Positions 22,246-32,721 of a stretch of DNA of 64,000 bases are shown here, one piece after another (within the stretch, counting starts at the first letter, position 1; every line of letters starts with the position of its first letter). The stretch spans positions 1,054,001 through 1,118,000 of the forward strand of contig JBLDXI010000024.1 in assembly GCA_047495785.1 (NCBI GenBank), given 5' to 3'. Source of the stretch: Lepidodermella squamata (Eukaryota; Gastrotricha). The notes below the pieces were generated by a model, which ran no database searches, had not been told where the DNA came from, and saw only the letters and a list, made by a program, of their open reading frames with translations. Made by a program: the position numbers and the translations under genes.

Positions 22246-22622
22246 GGGTCCCCCACAGAGCAGCAGGCTTCAAAGCAGGGAAAACGCACTAAACAGTCCT
22301 CTCAGCAGGCGCTCAGGCTTAGCCTCTGATTTTCAACCAATGGACTAACATGATGGTCAGCTAACCTAGCTTTTCACACCAAAAATTGAGGAACATAAGT
22401 CATCAAAACTCCGTAATGTAACTCAGACCTCACTTTGGTCGAAAAAGTCGTTTTTCGAAATTTTTCCAAAATTCATAAGCCGGACTACTAAAGTTATGAT
22501 GAGTCCATATTCAGAAAACTACGCCGAATTTTATCGTAATTAATTCGATTTATTGTTGCGTGGCGTTTGCACCGCTTTTTGAGATTATCCTGCTTTGAAG
22601 CCTGCTGCTCTGTAGGGGACCC
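22246..22622. mobile_element. 377-bp MITE with GGG-type inverted repeats and 9-bp target duplication
   Basis: Inverted repeats of about 34 bp begin GGGTCCCC at both ends and continue ACAGAGCAGCAGGCTTCAAA with one mismatch before it. They are bracketed by a perfect 9-bp direct repeat CTTTTTATC at 22237-22245 and 22623-22631. GGG ends with a 9-bp duplication fit a non-autonomous Mutator-like (MULE) element; no transposase is present. The class call is inference, while the ends and duplication are directly visible. Confidence 0.75.
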
Positions 22623-24427
22623 CTTTTTATCAGGATGAAAATGCACAATTTGTTTCTTTTTTACTGAATTATTAAACGCGATACTTACCTAATAATTATT
22701 TTTAATAAAGAAATTGAGGTGATACACTATGATTATGTGACCAGCCAGTTACAATCTGTTTAAAGATGAATCGCTTTTATTTTGCCGCAGTTTGGTTTAA
22801 AGGCAATTGGCGATCATTTTCATTTTGATTCCCATGGTCAAATTTTAGCTGGTATTTATTATCGTAAAATCTCGACCGATTTAGCTGCGCCATGTTGCCA
22901 ATAAGCAGTCTCATGGGCAGTGCTGGACTCATCTTTATTGTCTCACGGCGGACGAGCGTGCGGTGTAATTAGATTTTGTCCCCCGGATATTCACTTCGCA
23001 AAAGCTTCATTATATTACCAGGTCTATGATGAGTAAAAATAAGCTATTCACTGATTGCGCATGTCGTTGGCTTGAAATTTCGAAAAAACATCGAATATGA
23101 TGCATGTGTCTGTGTCCATTCATTTGACTATGCCGGAACCGCGGTATGCAAAACACGACATCCGAACGCGCATTCTACTACCACATTTTGCCGCATGACT
23201 CATCCATTGCAAATGCTATTTCAACTAAATCGGCGAAGTACTTGTAAGCTGATTCTTACAAAAATCTTCGAAGTTCACACAAAGCATTAAAATGTAGAAA
23301 AATATCACATTCCGAGCTAATTCATACTTTCGATTTTTTTACGGTTAGTTGTCATGTCTTGATCGCGATTCTCGATGTCTAAAAAACACCTGGTTTGCTT
23401 AATTCAAGTTTAATTCCCTTCTCTCTCCTCCAACTCATTAATTGTCGGGCTTACGACACGGCGGTCTCCTCGTCTCGTTTCCCTCGGTTGCACCTCGGCG
23501 GGAAATGAAAATTAAGTTTGGCGGCTCTTATCGCCGCCAAACAGCTCAATTAGAAAACTAATCACCTTAATTAAAAGTCACAAACAGGAAAACAAATCAA
23601 CCATCATTAATTAAAATTTCACAACTCCAACTCGTAAACTCATAACTGTACTTAATATAGTGAAAAGCTTCTCAATATAGCTTGGAACATTCGCGATTTA
23701 TTAATGTTTGAGAAGTTTCCGGGATAGTTTAATTTTTGTCTAAAATTTGTATTTCTGCACAATTTAACACAGGTAATCAAGTTCGAAAGTAATACTTGTC
23801 AAACAGAATTTTGATACATCCGGCTAATAATTGCCTAGCATATAATTTGAACATGGCGAGTATCTCAGACGCAATTCACTGTTTTTTTCTGCGCGCGTCG
23901 ATCACGTTCAACGTCAAGGCCTATAATATAAATTAGCCGCCAAGTGCGCAAGCGAAGACGTGAAATCGAGTTGATATCGGTCAATTGACGGCGCTGTCGC
24001 CCTCTGGCATACGGCTGTGTCAAAAAGTAGCAAAATATGATCGCTTCTTCTAGAAATAAGCGCAGTTTTGACATATATTGCGCGCGTTTTTTTCCACTTC
24101 ACATGCCCATGCTCCTGGCTTCCCTATAATATTTTCGACTGAACGTCCAATTTGTTGACAATAGGCAACATTTTTTTTCATTTATGTGCGTGGAAATTAT
24201 TTTCCACCCATTCAAACCACTCGGCAAATATTATGCATACTATTATATGCCCACATATCGCGTAATAATCGTGATTGATGTCAGTTTTCGATTCTCATTT
24301 AAGGACGTACCTGGTTGGCAAGTAAATATTTGCTGATTATTGCTTATATCATTCGAATATTAAACGATGAATTAAATTAAAATCAAAACAATTTTTACTA
24401 AACTAGGACGAGAAATTCTTAAGGAAA

Positions 24428-25622
24428 ATGTTAGCATTATTCCTAATAATCATTGCAGCTTTCCAAAGTGAGTTTTCAGCGCTAGTAACTACTCTTCAAT
24501 ATATCGATTTTGATCCTTTCCAGGTGTCCAAAGCCATAATAAGCACTGCACGGAGACCATTTTGGTGGATGCGACTGAAGATGATGCGAAAAGCGGCGTG
24601 GTAACAAATTTCAAGGACGGCTACAACTATTTCAACAATGAGAAATGCGCGTGGCGAATCAAATACCCATCCGGCTATCAATTAGCGTACGATTTCCGCC
24701 TTAATAATTTGCCCTATATGACCTATTTCCTCATCCAGATTCCAGTTGACCTATATAGACCTTGAGCAAAGCACGGATGGGCTGTGTCGTTACGACTGGT
24801 TAGCTATCTATGAAGGGCCTTTGGTTGATGAAACCAAAATTTTGGCCCGAATCTGTTCGGATCAAAACTTGACCCTGGAAGAAAGGACATTCGTAACGAG
24901 ATGGAACACGTCCGAAAACGGCCTGGTGTTCTTCAGGACAGACGGCAGTGGGCAGAGACGCGGATTCGAGCTGAAATGGATGCGGCTCGAGTTCGGCCAA
25001 GATCCCGTTAAAGCAATGGCGGCCTTGAAGACGAAATCTCAAGATTCTAAGCCGCCTGCGGGCAATCAATTTCAAAACACGATGCTAGACGAAGTCTCCA
25101 AATTAGTTGACAGCATGGAATCGCTGAATCAAGAAACAACAACCCGCATGCAATCAGCCCGTCCTATTAATAGCTTACAACCCGCCATCCTCCCGCCCCC
25201 TAAATTATCAACATTTTCTTGCACTTGGACCAATTCCTGCATCGTGTTGCTCATGGCTATTGGTAGTCTCTTTATTTGCGCAATGTTGGCTATTTTCGTC
25301 GGGTATCTGGTTTTCAAGAAAAAGTAAGTCTACCCTTTATACAGGAATCCTGAGTAATACCTTTATCGATTTTTATAGGAAAGCTCAACATCGAGATTCA
25401 ATGCAAAGTGCGAAGGGAGACATTTATTCCGACGCTCATTTGAAAGTTAAGAAAACGTCTGTTAGCGATCGGTCTTCACAATCGTTTGCCGAGGATGGCG
25501 GCATGCTTCTCGGTGGTATCAATGCGTCTGATATTATTGGCAATGGCAAGGGCAATATCATAGCCCATCAGCAATTGATGAACACAAATTCTTTACAAAG
25601 TGGCTACCGATTCAACATATGA
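24428..25622 (+). CDS. single-CUB type I membrane protein
   Basis: Four exons, 24428-24467, 24524-24686, 24739-25323 and 25379-25622, give 343 residues. The signal peptide is MLALFLIIIAAFQS. The CUB domain begins at HCTETILVDA and includes NYFNNEKCAWRI and CRYDWLAIYEG, ending GFELKW. The 52-nt intron at 24687-24738 must be removed to join AWRIKYPSGYQLA to FQLTYIDLEQS; without it a stop is met. A polar stalk leads to a membrane segment (CIVLLMAIGSLFICAMLAIF) and a phase-2 intron right after it, then an 80-residue Ser/Gly/Lys-rich tail. Same family as the other CUB receptors here. Ligand unknown. Confidence 0.84.
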
Positions 25623-25817
25623 AATTATGCTTTCTTATTTTTCGCCCCCTTTTGTTCTGGTGACCAAGTATGTGCTGCAATAGTCAAAAAATAATCGATG
25701 AATAATCAAATATATACAAGTTTTATTTTACCGTAGAAATGTAAGGAAAATAAAAGTCATCACGATATAAGAAAATAGAAAATGTTAGTTTTTAAGGTAG
25801 ATTTTTTAGTTCTGGAT

Positions 25818-27608
25818 TCATATGTATCCAGTAGTCTTTGCTATATCTACTGCCAGGAAACAAGCCCAAATTAGGATACCACTGGTGGCCAGGAACGTCA
25901 CCACGTCCAAAACCCTGCCAAACGAGCATATTCCGATGCATCTCTTCGCCGCTCGATCAGGAAAGGTTACGACATACCAGAAAATGAGCGAGGACTGAAT
26001 GGTGCATGCGAAGCAGAAAATGACCAGAAGGGACGTGAAATCTGCGAGAAATTTCCGCTGAGGAGTCTGCGGTAGGTAGGTAATTATGACCGTCACGAAA
26101 ACAGATACAGACATCACGATGGCTAGGTTGATCGAAATGCGATCCGCCACGTCAGGTGGAATTAGGAATGCGGCGAAGTTCAGCAAAACAAGTAGCAGTG
26201 ACGGCAGCATGATGTTGTTGACGAAGAAGTCAGGTGACCGCTGTAGAACCACCGTAAAATTGACGCACGGCACCACGCCTGTAGCAGTCGGCTCCCATGG
26301 CCAATCGAAAAATGTTACAGATGTCGAATTAGGAACGAAGGACCATTGAGAGGTCGCCAGTGATGACTTGATGATCATTCTGCTCTTCTTTTCATTGATA
26401 TCCATCATCCTTTTCTTTTTCGTGGTGCAGAACTTGAACGACACGGTCTGTCGGTCGAAGGGGAAATCGCGGAGGTCAAAGTCGCATTCTGTCTCGAACA
26501 GGCCATTCCTTGTCCAATGGAAAGACGCCGTTCTTCTTGCCTGATCTTTCTCAGGGGGGTTCATATATGTCCTTATCAGACTCGGAAATGACGACATTGC
26601 AACGTCAGATGTGCTTGAGATGAACCTGATGATAGGTACCCAGTAGTCGGATTCGCTAGTCGTGGAGAGGTCGACTGATCCATCAGCGCTTGCGAAAACG
26701 GGCTTATCCGCCGGGCACAAGTTTGATTCCCACTCAAGGAAAATGGAGCCACGCATGCTAGCAGCTTGATCGACATCACTTACTGAGATGATTTTATCCA
26801 GTGTGAGAATGACGGTGAACTGAAAATTGTTTTGTACAGGTTTCTCTATCGGCGGTCGCTGGGCATACGGCGACAGGGATGGGCACCATGCTATAATCCT
26901 CTCGGGACTAACTATACGCTTTTCGTCGCCCTCGTCATCATCCTCTTCCTCGTCATCTTCCCCCACTTTGCCGTTTTGGGCGGTTTTTGCCTTCTTGGGC
27001 TTATTGGCCACCGTTGTCAATTGCTTGTCTTTTGGTTTGACGGCAATATCATCCGCGGATTCAGGAGTAGTTGTCTTGCCCTTCCCTTTCTTCGCTGGCA
27101 GATCCTCGGAAGCGTCTACAGTGGTCCCCTCTACAATCCCATCAGACGCTGTAGTCTTTCCCTTGCCCTTCTTGGTGGTTAATACCTCATCGGTGACCAC
27201 TGTGGTTTCCTCTAGAATCACGTCAGAAGCCGTGGTCTTCCCCTTACCCTTCTTGGTGGTTATTACCTCTGAGGTGTCTACAGTGGTACCATCTGAAATC
27301 ATATCAGACGCCGTAGTCTTGCCCCTGCCTCCCCTCTTAGTGGTAAATACCTCAGTGGTGCCTACTGTAGTGCTCTCTAAAAGCGACTCTGAAGTCGTAG
27401 TCTTGCTGTTACCTGTCGTGGTAGTAAATTCTTCAGGGGTTACATCCGTGACATTTTCAGCTCCTGAAGCCGTCTGAGGTACCAAAGTAGTCCTTGGTCG
27501 AGCTGTCTTCTTAGCAGCAGCTGTAGTGGTCCCAATCGTGGTTGTTGTTTCGAAGGACGTCTGTAATGAGCTGAGTGAGATCACGGCTAAAGCGACTAGA
27601 ATGTTCAT
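25818..27608 (-). CDS. pentameric ligand-gated ion channel subunit lacking the canonical Cys-loop
   Basis: An intronless gene of 596 residues, starting at the ATG of MNILVALAVISLSSL (signal peptide). Residues about 20-230 are Thr/Lys/Gly-rich with four or five degenerate repeats around KKGKGKTTASD, then an acidic run. The ligand-binding domain starts near SDVDQAASMRGSIFLEW and includes SDYWVPIIRFISS. The loop reads CDFDLRDFPFDRQT and then V where the second Cys belongs; a Cys occurs six residues later. Four membrane segments follow: M1 with IMLPSLLLVLLNF, M2 with INLAIVMSVSVFVTVIITYL, M3, and a C-terminal M4. The M1-M2 linker PPDVADR resembles cation-selective rather than anion-selective channels. 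The M3-M4 loop is very short. Ligand unknown. Confidence 0.85.
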   Translation of the reverse strand: MNILVALAVISLSSLQTSFETTTTIGTTTAAAKKTARPRTTLVPQTASGAENVTDVTPEEFTTTTGNSKTTTSESLLESTTVGTTEVFTTKRGGRGKTTASDMISDGTTVDTSEVITTKKGKGKTTASDVILEETTVVTDEVLTTKKGKGKTTASDGIVEGTTVDASEDLPAKKGKGKTTTPESADDIAVKPKDKQLTTVANKPKKAKTAQNGKVGEDDEEEDDDEGDEKRIVSPERIIAWCPSLSPYAQRPPIEKPVQNNFQFTVILTLDKIISVSDVDQAASMRGSIFLEWESNLCPADKPVFASADGSVDLSTTSESDYWVPIIRFISSTSDVAMSSFPSLIRTYMNPPEKDQARRTASFHWTRNGLFETECDFDLRDFPFDRQTVSFKFCTTKKKRMMDINEKKSRMIIKSSLATSQWSFVPNSTSVTFFDWPWEPTATGVVPCVNFTVVLQRSPDFFVNNIMLPSLLLVLLNFAAFLIPPDVADRISINLAIVMSVSVFVTVIITYLPQTPQRKFLADFTSLLVIFCFACTIQSSLIFWYVVTFPDRAAKRCIGICSFGRVLDVVTFLATSGILIWACFLAVDIAKTTGYI

Positions 27609-28094
27609 CCCAAGCTTTATTCGCAACGTCGAAGTCAGTATACTTTAAGTCGGACGAATAATAAGTGTGGCACGGATTTCAATTCTCATCCAAGCGCAAA
27701 GCTCATTGAATGCAAAGCAGGAAATTGAATCTCGCCAACTTTGAAGCTGCCAAAAGCTTCACAAAGATCTGGTAGGGCTTGAGAGCAAATAAACGAGCGC
27801 GAGCGAAAAATTCGATACCAAACGTCAATGCCGCTCGTGACAACATCCATCGACCTTTCATTGTGTACCTTAGGATATTGTAGCTGACGGATTTAGTTTC
27901 TGAACGCGCTCGAATTCATTTGAATGAACAACTGTTCGCAATATTTTTTATTTATCCCAAGGAAAAGTTCAATAGGTAAACAGACATTCACTTATTTGTC
28001 AAAGGTTTCGTCGACGAACGATTTTTATGAAATTCATAATTGAAATGCTCAAAGTTGACTTTTTAGGTATGTATGTTCTCAACAGTGGTTTAGT
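27609..28094. other. intergenic
   Basis: Spacer between the intact channel gene and its dead paralogue. It presumably holds the promoter of the former. No other feature recognised. Confidence 0.55.
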
Positions 28095-30015
28095 TCACGA
28101 AGCGCTGGCATTCAGTGCCAGCAGTCCAGCCCAGAGGAGAAGGCCACAGGGTAGCGTAAATGTCATTAGATCCGTTGCTCTTAAACCTGATATTCCCAAA
28201 AACCTATGCTCAGCCCATTTCGGGAACGTGTTCCCAAGCCAGAGCATTGCAGCTGACTTAAAGGTGCACGCTAAACAGTGAGCAATCAATAGCGCCGTGA
28301 AATCAGACAAAAAAATGCGTTGCGGAGTTTGCGGGACGTAAGTCACAATCACCGACATGAAAACGCTCATAGCCATAACAATCGCGATATTGATAGCTAT
28401 CCTGTCGACAAAATCGGGGGGAATAAGTAGCGCAGGTTGAGTAGAACCAGCAGAAGCGATGGTAGCATGATATTGAAAATGAAGAAATCAGGTCGTCGAT
28501 TGATTTTCAGTTGGAATAGAATACACGAAACATTGTTATAGGTTGGCGACAATGCCCCTCCATTTTTCAATACCTTCGTCGTTGTGCTAAACTTTACATC
28601 TTCCGGTTTGTAATACTGTTGGGGCCCGAGCCCGATTTCGGCCCGTACGCGCTCCGGCCGGCCCGTACGCAGACGGGTAGCATTGATTTGCCACTCCGCG
28701 CTCCGGCCGGTTTAAAACATGCCCGTATGCGACGTTTACGGTAAATTTAATAAATTCGAGAGAATCACGCTTCACCACACACGGGCCGGCCAAGGTGCCA
28801 GCCCGAGCACGGCGGAGAACAATGGGATCCAGTGCTATTGTTCAGCGCCGTACTCGGGCCGCCGGGCTCGGGCCCCTGGAATCGGGTCGTCGGGCTTGGG
28901 TCGCCGGGCTCGGGTCATCCTACAACCAACGCCCACCCCGACAATTTTACCAAGTCCCGGCCCGAGCCCGGCGGCCCGAGTACGGCGCTGAACTATAGCA
29001 CTGGATCCCATTGTTCTCCGCCGTGCTCGGGCTGGCACCCTGGCCGGCCCGTGTGCGGTGAAGCGTGATTCTCTCGAATTTATTAAATTTACAGTAAACG
29101 TCGCATACGGGCATGTTTTAAACCGGCCCGAGCGCGGAGTGGTAAAGTGCCGTTACCCGACCGCGTACGGGCTGACCCGAACGCGTTCGGGCCGAATTCG
29201 GGCTCGGGCCCCAACAATACCACTGCGAAACATCTGCTGGGTTCGAAACTTCAAACGCTGACTCTTTTTGACCGAAAGCTACGTGATCACTGCCCTTAAT
29301 TCCACAGAATTCGAAGGTTAGCATCTGCTTGTCAAATGGAAAGTTAGCCAGGTCGAGTTGAACGAAATTACTGAAGATGCCAGATTTGTTCCAGTTGAAT
29401 TCAACCCTTCGCCTTGACGATTTACGGTGAATTTCTGCGCCTTTTATGAGCAGACGGGTGACACTGAGAAATCCGTCTTGCATCCCGATATCGGAGCTGC
29501 TCGAGGAGTGCATGACTATAGGCCGCCAGTAGTCGCCCTCTTGAGTGCTATAAACGTTCCTAGTGCTACTATCTTTTAAGCCGAGGAGAGAAGCGTCTCC
29601 ATCGCAGGTATCACTAACCCAGAAAAGATGAAGGTAAGTAAGCGCGAACATTCACGCTTTGATCAACATCGCTGACTCTCAAAATGTAATCGATGCTGAA
29701 AATAGCTGCCACTTGAAGAGCTGTTGAGCTGTGGTCGATTATCGACGCATTCGAAGCGTATGGTGACAACTCAGGACAGCACGCAAGCAATGCATCGGGA
29801 GATGCAGCAACTTTCTTCGTCTCATCGTCGTTGATCGGCATTATTGTTGTCGTGTGAGTTCCAGTATGCTTCTCCGAGGTTTCAGATGAATGAATGTTGT
29901 TCACTGATGTACTAACATGATGACTCAATGTAGAATGGCTAGCAGCTGTTTTAAAACTGCAAAAATTCTCAATGAAAACCAGTGAAATCGCGACTGCCCC
30001 AACTAGATGACGCAT
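28095..30015 (-). pseudogene. broken paralogue of the ligand-gated channel gene
   Basis: Homology to the intact neighbour runs from a good ATG and signal peptide at 30015 (MRHLVGAVAISLVFI) through a divergent ectodomain (SPYASN, RVSDVDQS) to M4 and a stop at 28095. Three lesions break it. First, GTAA is duplicated in tandem at 29634-29641 (plus-strand reading), shifting frame where the intact copy reads RGSIFLEW. Second, a 600-bp foldback element at 28617-29216 is inserted after DVSQW. Third, a frameshift at about 28437-28443 lies within M1, just after LLLVLLN, and meets a stop soon after. M2-M4 remain readable in another frame (PPDFVDRIAINIAIVMAMS). The intact copy has a CDFDL loop; here the equivalent starts VQLDLANFPFDKQ, lacking both loop cysteines. 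Confidence 0.85.
28617..29216. mobile_element. 600-bp foldback (palindromic) transposable element
   Basis: Nearly the whole element is one inverted repeat. The arms start TGTTGGGGCCCGAGCCCGA and meet in a GC-rich centre near 28915. The interior is rich in GGCCCG/CGGGCC motifs and contrasts sharply with the AT-rich surroundings. It is flanked by a perfect 4-bp direct repeat ATAC (28613-28616 and 29217-29220). Removing the element plus one repeat restores the reading frame of the host pseudogene at that point, so it is a clean, probably recent insertion. It encodes no protein; all open frames in it are mirror pairs from the palindrome. The superfamily is unknown. Confidence 0.85.
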
Positions 30016-30662
30016 CTGTAACGATCGACTGAAGATTAAAATTTTCTACATAATTCAAATCCATGGGTTCAGAACTCGCAGAAGATAAATATTTTTTTCG
30101 TTTCGTTTCCGTTATGGATATTGGAAATGAATAATCCAAACCATGAACAAACAGCCAAAGAACGATGTCCACGTCTGAAAGTAGAACGCCTCAGTCATCA
30201 TCATATCGGTATACTCTTTGCTGGTATATTTCGCTCAAGGCATTTCATTTTCCCAGTTTTGTTGTCCAGCGTTTTTCCATTCCATAAAATTTGCAATGTA
30301 TAAAAGCACAAACAAGTGCGAGCACTGATATGGCTTAAGATGAAACGCAAAAACGGTAGCAAAAGTAAAGTTTGCTTTGAAGTGGTCAGCGAGTTCAGTC
30401 ATTGCGAGAAAAAGTACCGAAAAACCACAAGTGCGAACGCGGTTTCATTTTTTTTCGTACCGCATGCAAATTTCTCGCAATTGTCACGTTTGCCACTGGT
30501 CACCATGCAATAATAAATAAAAAAGTGTTTACATTCGCTGACAATGAGACTCACTGATACAGGGGAGCTACGCCCACCAGATCAACACTATATAAGGAGC
30601 AGTTTCATCTGTTTGGGATGAGTATTTCTCAAACCACAGCCTGATAATTTTCAAGCCAGATC
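30016..30662. other. intergenic with a TATA promoter at its right end
   Basis: AT-rich DNA between the dead channel gene and the peptide cluster. A TATATAAGG box at about 30589-30597 lies about 70 nt before the first peptide gene start. Short plus-strand frames at 30121-30513 have no domain or splice support. Confidence 0.6.
30589..30597 (+). promoter_or_regulatory. TATA box of peptide gene 1
   Basis: TATATAAGG, 66-74 nt upstream of the ATG at 30663, giving a predicted start of transcription near 30620. Confidence 0.6.
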
Positions 30663-31002
30663 ATGTACAAGTTCTTCGCATTAGCCCTTTTAGGATTAGC
30701 TGCGTTATTCGCTAGTGGTAAGGTTTAATTTCATCGCAAAATTATCTCCACCTTAAATGACCAATTTAGAAGCAAATGCTGCCCCTGAAAACTTGTCACG
30801 CGCCAAGCGGCAACTGTCCTTCGTCAACGCCTTGTACAACAACGGAACCGATCTCGACTGGCTCGATGAATACGCCCGAATCAACGCCCTGAACAGCCTC
30901 GCAAGCCACGAGCACAGCGACGAAAAGTACGACCGCCATTCGTCTCACTACCGCTACCACGGCATGCACTACATGCTTCACCGGCTTTTCCCATGGTGGT
31001 GA
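30663..31002 (+). CDS. secreted prepro-peptide 1 (His/Tyr-rich)
   Basis: Exons 30663-30717 and 30770-31002 (52-nt intron) give 95 residues. Exon 1 encodes only the signal peptide (MYKFFALALLGLAALFAS) and ends in phase 1. Exon 2 gives a short pro-part (ANAAPENLSRAKR) with a dibasic KR site, then a mature region of about 60 residues, His/Tyr-rich toward its end (HSSHYRYHGMHYMLHRLFPWW). This layout (signal exon, phase-1 intron near 50 nt, basic cleavage site, aromatic/His-rich mature part) recurs in the genes at 32319, 33552, 36042, 36597 and 37198, and partly at 34560. No family recognised; antimicrobial, matrix-forming or metal-binding roles are all possible. Confidence 0.78.
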
Positions 31003-31086
31003 ACTGCAATGTTAAAACTGACAGTCCAATATATTGAGAAATTCAATTTTTAATAAAAAAGCTGGAAAATCTTTATTAATGCGTGA

Positions 31087-31807
31087 CTAGTCATCGCTGC
31101 TCACCGACCATAGTCGGTTGGTCATAATTCTAGGATACTGAGGCTCGTTGACTTTCTTGAATTTCGAGACTCTCCGCAGAAAATTCGTGAAACGGACGGC
31201 GAAAATCGCTCGTTTGAATCGAAGCCGCGCCCTGCGCCGACGTTCCGCTAACACTTCCCGCCTCCGCTGCTCATCTTGCTCCAGCCTGAGTCTCACATCT
31301 CGTCGGTAGACTATGCCAAACCCATCTTTCACAGCCTTTTGCACGATTGGTAAAAAGTTGCCGATATCATCAGGCGTCCTCAAAGGATTCTGAAATAAAT
31401 CCTATATAAAAATGATGATTAAAAGGAATGAATACTTCTCGAGGCAGATGTCCGGTAGAGAATTTCACATCACGTCCTTTGGTTTTGATAAATCTCGTGT
31501 CGTCTACGTTGTTCAAGCAATATCGGACAGTTCGCCGCGACAGTTTGCCATATCGCTTCTCATTATTTGAATGGCAAACAAATGCTTGTTTCGCATTGTA
31601 CATGGCTTCGATAGTTACCGCTTTCATCCTGGCTGGCAAATCGTGAAAGATTTTGTCATCGGCATAATGATTACAGCTAGAGTTCTTTCGCTGCACCTCA
31701 GGAATCGGGGGTAGGGTGGAAGAGTTACCGTCACCCGGGTCAAAGCCTACGCGACGACTGTAATTCATTATCAGGAAGGACTCAAAAAAAACGCAGGAGT
31801 TAGGCAT
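31087..31807 (-). CDS. Arg-rich basic protein of unknown function
   Basis: Exons 31436-31807 and 31087-31389 join in phase 0 through a 46-nt intron to give 224 residues. There is no signal peptide or membrane segment. The middle is basic; the C-terminal part has a long charged helix of alternating Arg/Glu (RLRLEQDEQRRREVLAERRR). NPLRTPDDIGNFLPIVQKA opens exon 2. A nuclear or nucleic-acid-bound role is a guess from composition only. It lies on the opposite strand within the peptide cluster and differs from it in every respect. Confidence 0.65.
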
Positions 31808-32318
31808 TCATTTTTTTATCCCCTGGCGGTCGAATTAATTATTGCACTTACAGCTGCACTTATAATTCAGCAAAAAAATGACCCCATGGGGCCATTAGCC
31901 TATCAAGACACGGCCAAACAAATTTTAGCGTCGTTAATTATTAGTTGAAACGAATTTATTTTCATTTAGCATAAATAAACAGTGGCACATGGACAACGGC
32001 CTGCAAATGACCAGCCGTATAATATGTATAGCATTCGCTGCTGAGCAAGTCGCAGAACTTTCTGGACGCTATTTGCTGCGCAGATTGTGCGCCACTGTGT
32101 GTACTCACCCTATATAATATGATGTGCGCGCGGGGGTCAGTTTTGAATTATGCCTGGACGTCGCAAATATTTGCAAAATCACGCGTCAATTTTAAGCAGG
32201 TGCAGCGCTTCTTAAATGAATACGCTCAACGCCGAGGCGTGACAATAGGCTCGAAAAACGTTGGTATAACACGCATTTCAAACCAAATCTTATCTCTTCA
32301 GTCCAAGAGTTGTGCATA
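31808..32318. other. intergenic with TATA-like box
   Basis: A TATATAATAT stretch at 32111-32120 is the best promoter candidate for the peptide gene starting at 32319, though it is about 200 nt upstream. A short plus-strand frame beyond it (32119-32319) lacks support. Confidence 0.5.
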
Positions 32319-32721
32319 ATGGCTGACTTTCTGGCGATTTCTCTCGCCGTTTTCCTCGCTGTGATTTTTCAAGGTAATAATAATGTGAACCATGAATCGA
32401 ATGTGAATTATTTCTTGATTTCTAGTCTCCTCGGCTGTGCCGGTTAAGCTGGACGAAAACGCTGCCTTATCGAGAAATAAACGATCTGTGGTAGTCAACT
32501 ATCCGTACCCGTGGAGAGATTTCATTTTCGGCCCGATTCAATTCCCGAAATTTTACCCGTCCTATTACTACCCGCCGCTGTTTGACTCGCGTGAATACTC
32601 GCACGAACGCATGTTTTGGCCGGAGCACTCACATGGCGATTCGCATTCGGACGAGTTCGAAACGATTGAGGACCCGAAAGGACCGCGCTTCCAGGCTAGT
32701 AAATTGGGCGGAACGAGATGA
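32319..32721 (+). CDS. secreted prepro-peptide 2 (Tyr/Pro/Phe-rich)
   Basis: Exons 32319-32373 and 32426-32721 (52-nt intron, phase 1) give 116 residues. Signal peptide MADFLAISLAVFLAVIFQ, pro-part VSSAVPVKLDENAALSRNKR ending in a basic KR site, then a mature part with PYPWRDFIFGP, FYPSYYYPP and a His/Glu stretch (EHSHGDSHSDE). Same architecture as prepro-peptide 1. Function unknown. Confidence 0.78.

Larger units (their letters stand above)
21271..24427. other. 3.2-kb gene-poor gap with small inverted-repeat elements
   Basis: No gene is supported. Two compact inverted-repeat elements occur in it (21974-22161 and 22246-22622, listed separately). The remainder (22632-24427) is AT-rich with scattered short frames lacking coding character. 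It probably includes the promoter of the CUB gene that starts at 24428. Confidence 0.6.

Noticed and set aside
26827-27477. 216-codon plus-strand frame, Val/Ser-rich
   Set aside because: Antisense of the repetitive Thr/Lys-rich N terminus of the channel gene.
28719-29068. Several overlapping Pro/Arg/Gly-rich frames on both strands
   Set aside because: They lie wholly within the GC-rich palindromic element and occur as mirror pairs, as expected from an inverted repeat rather than a gene.
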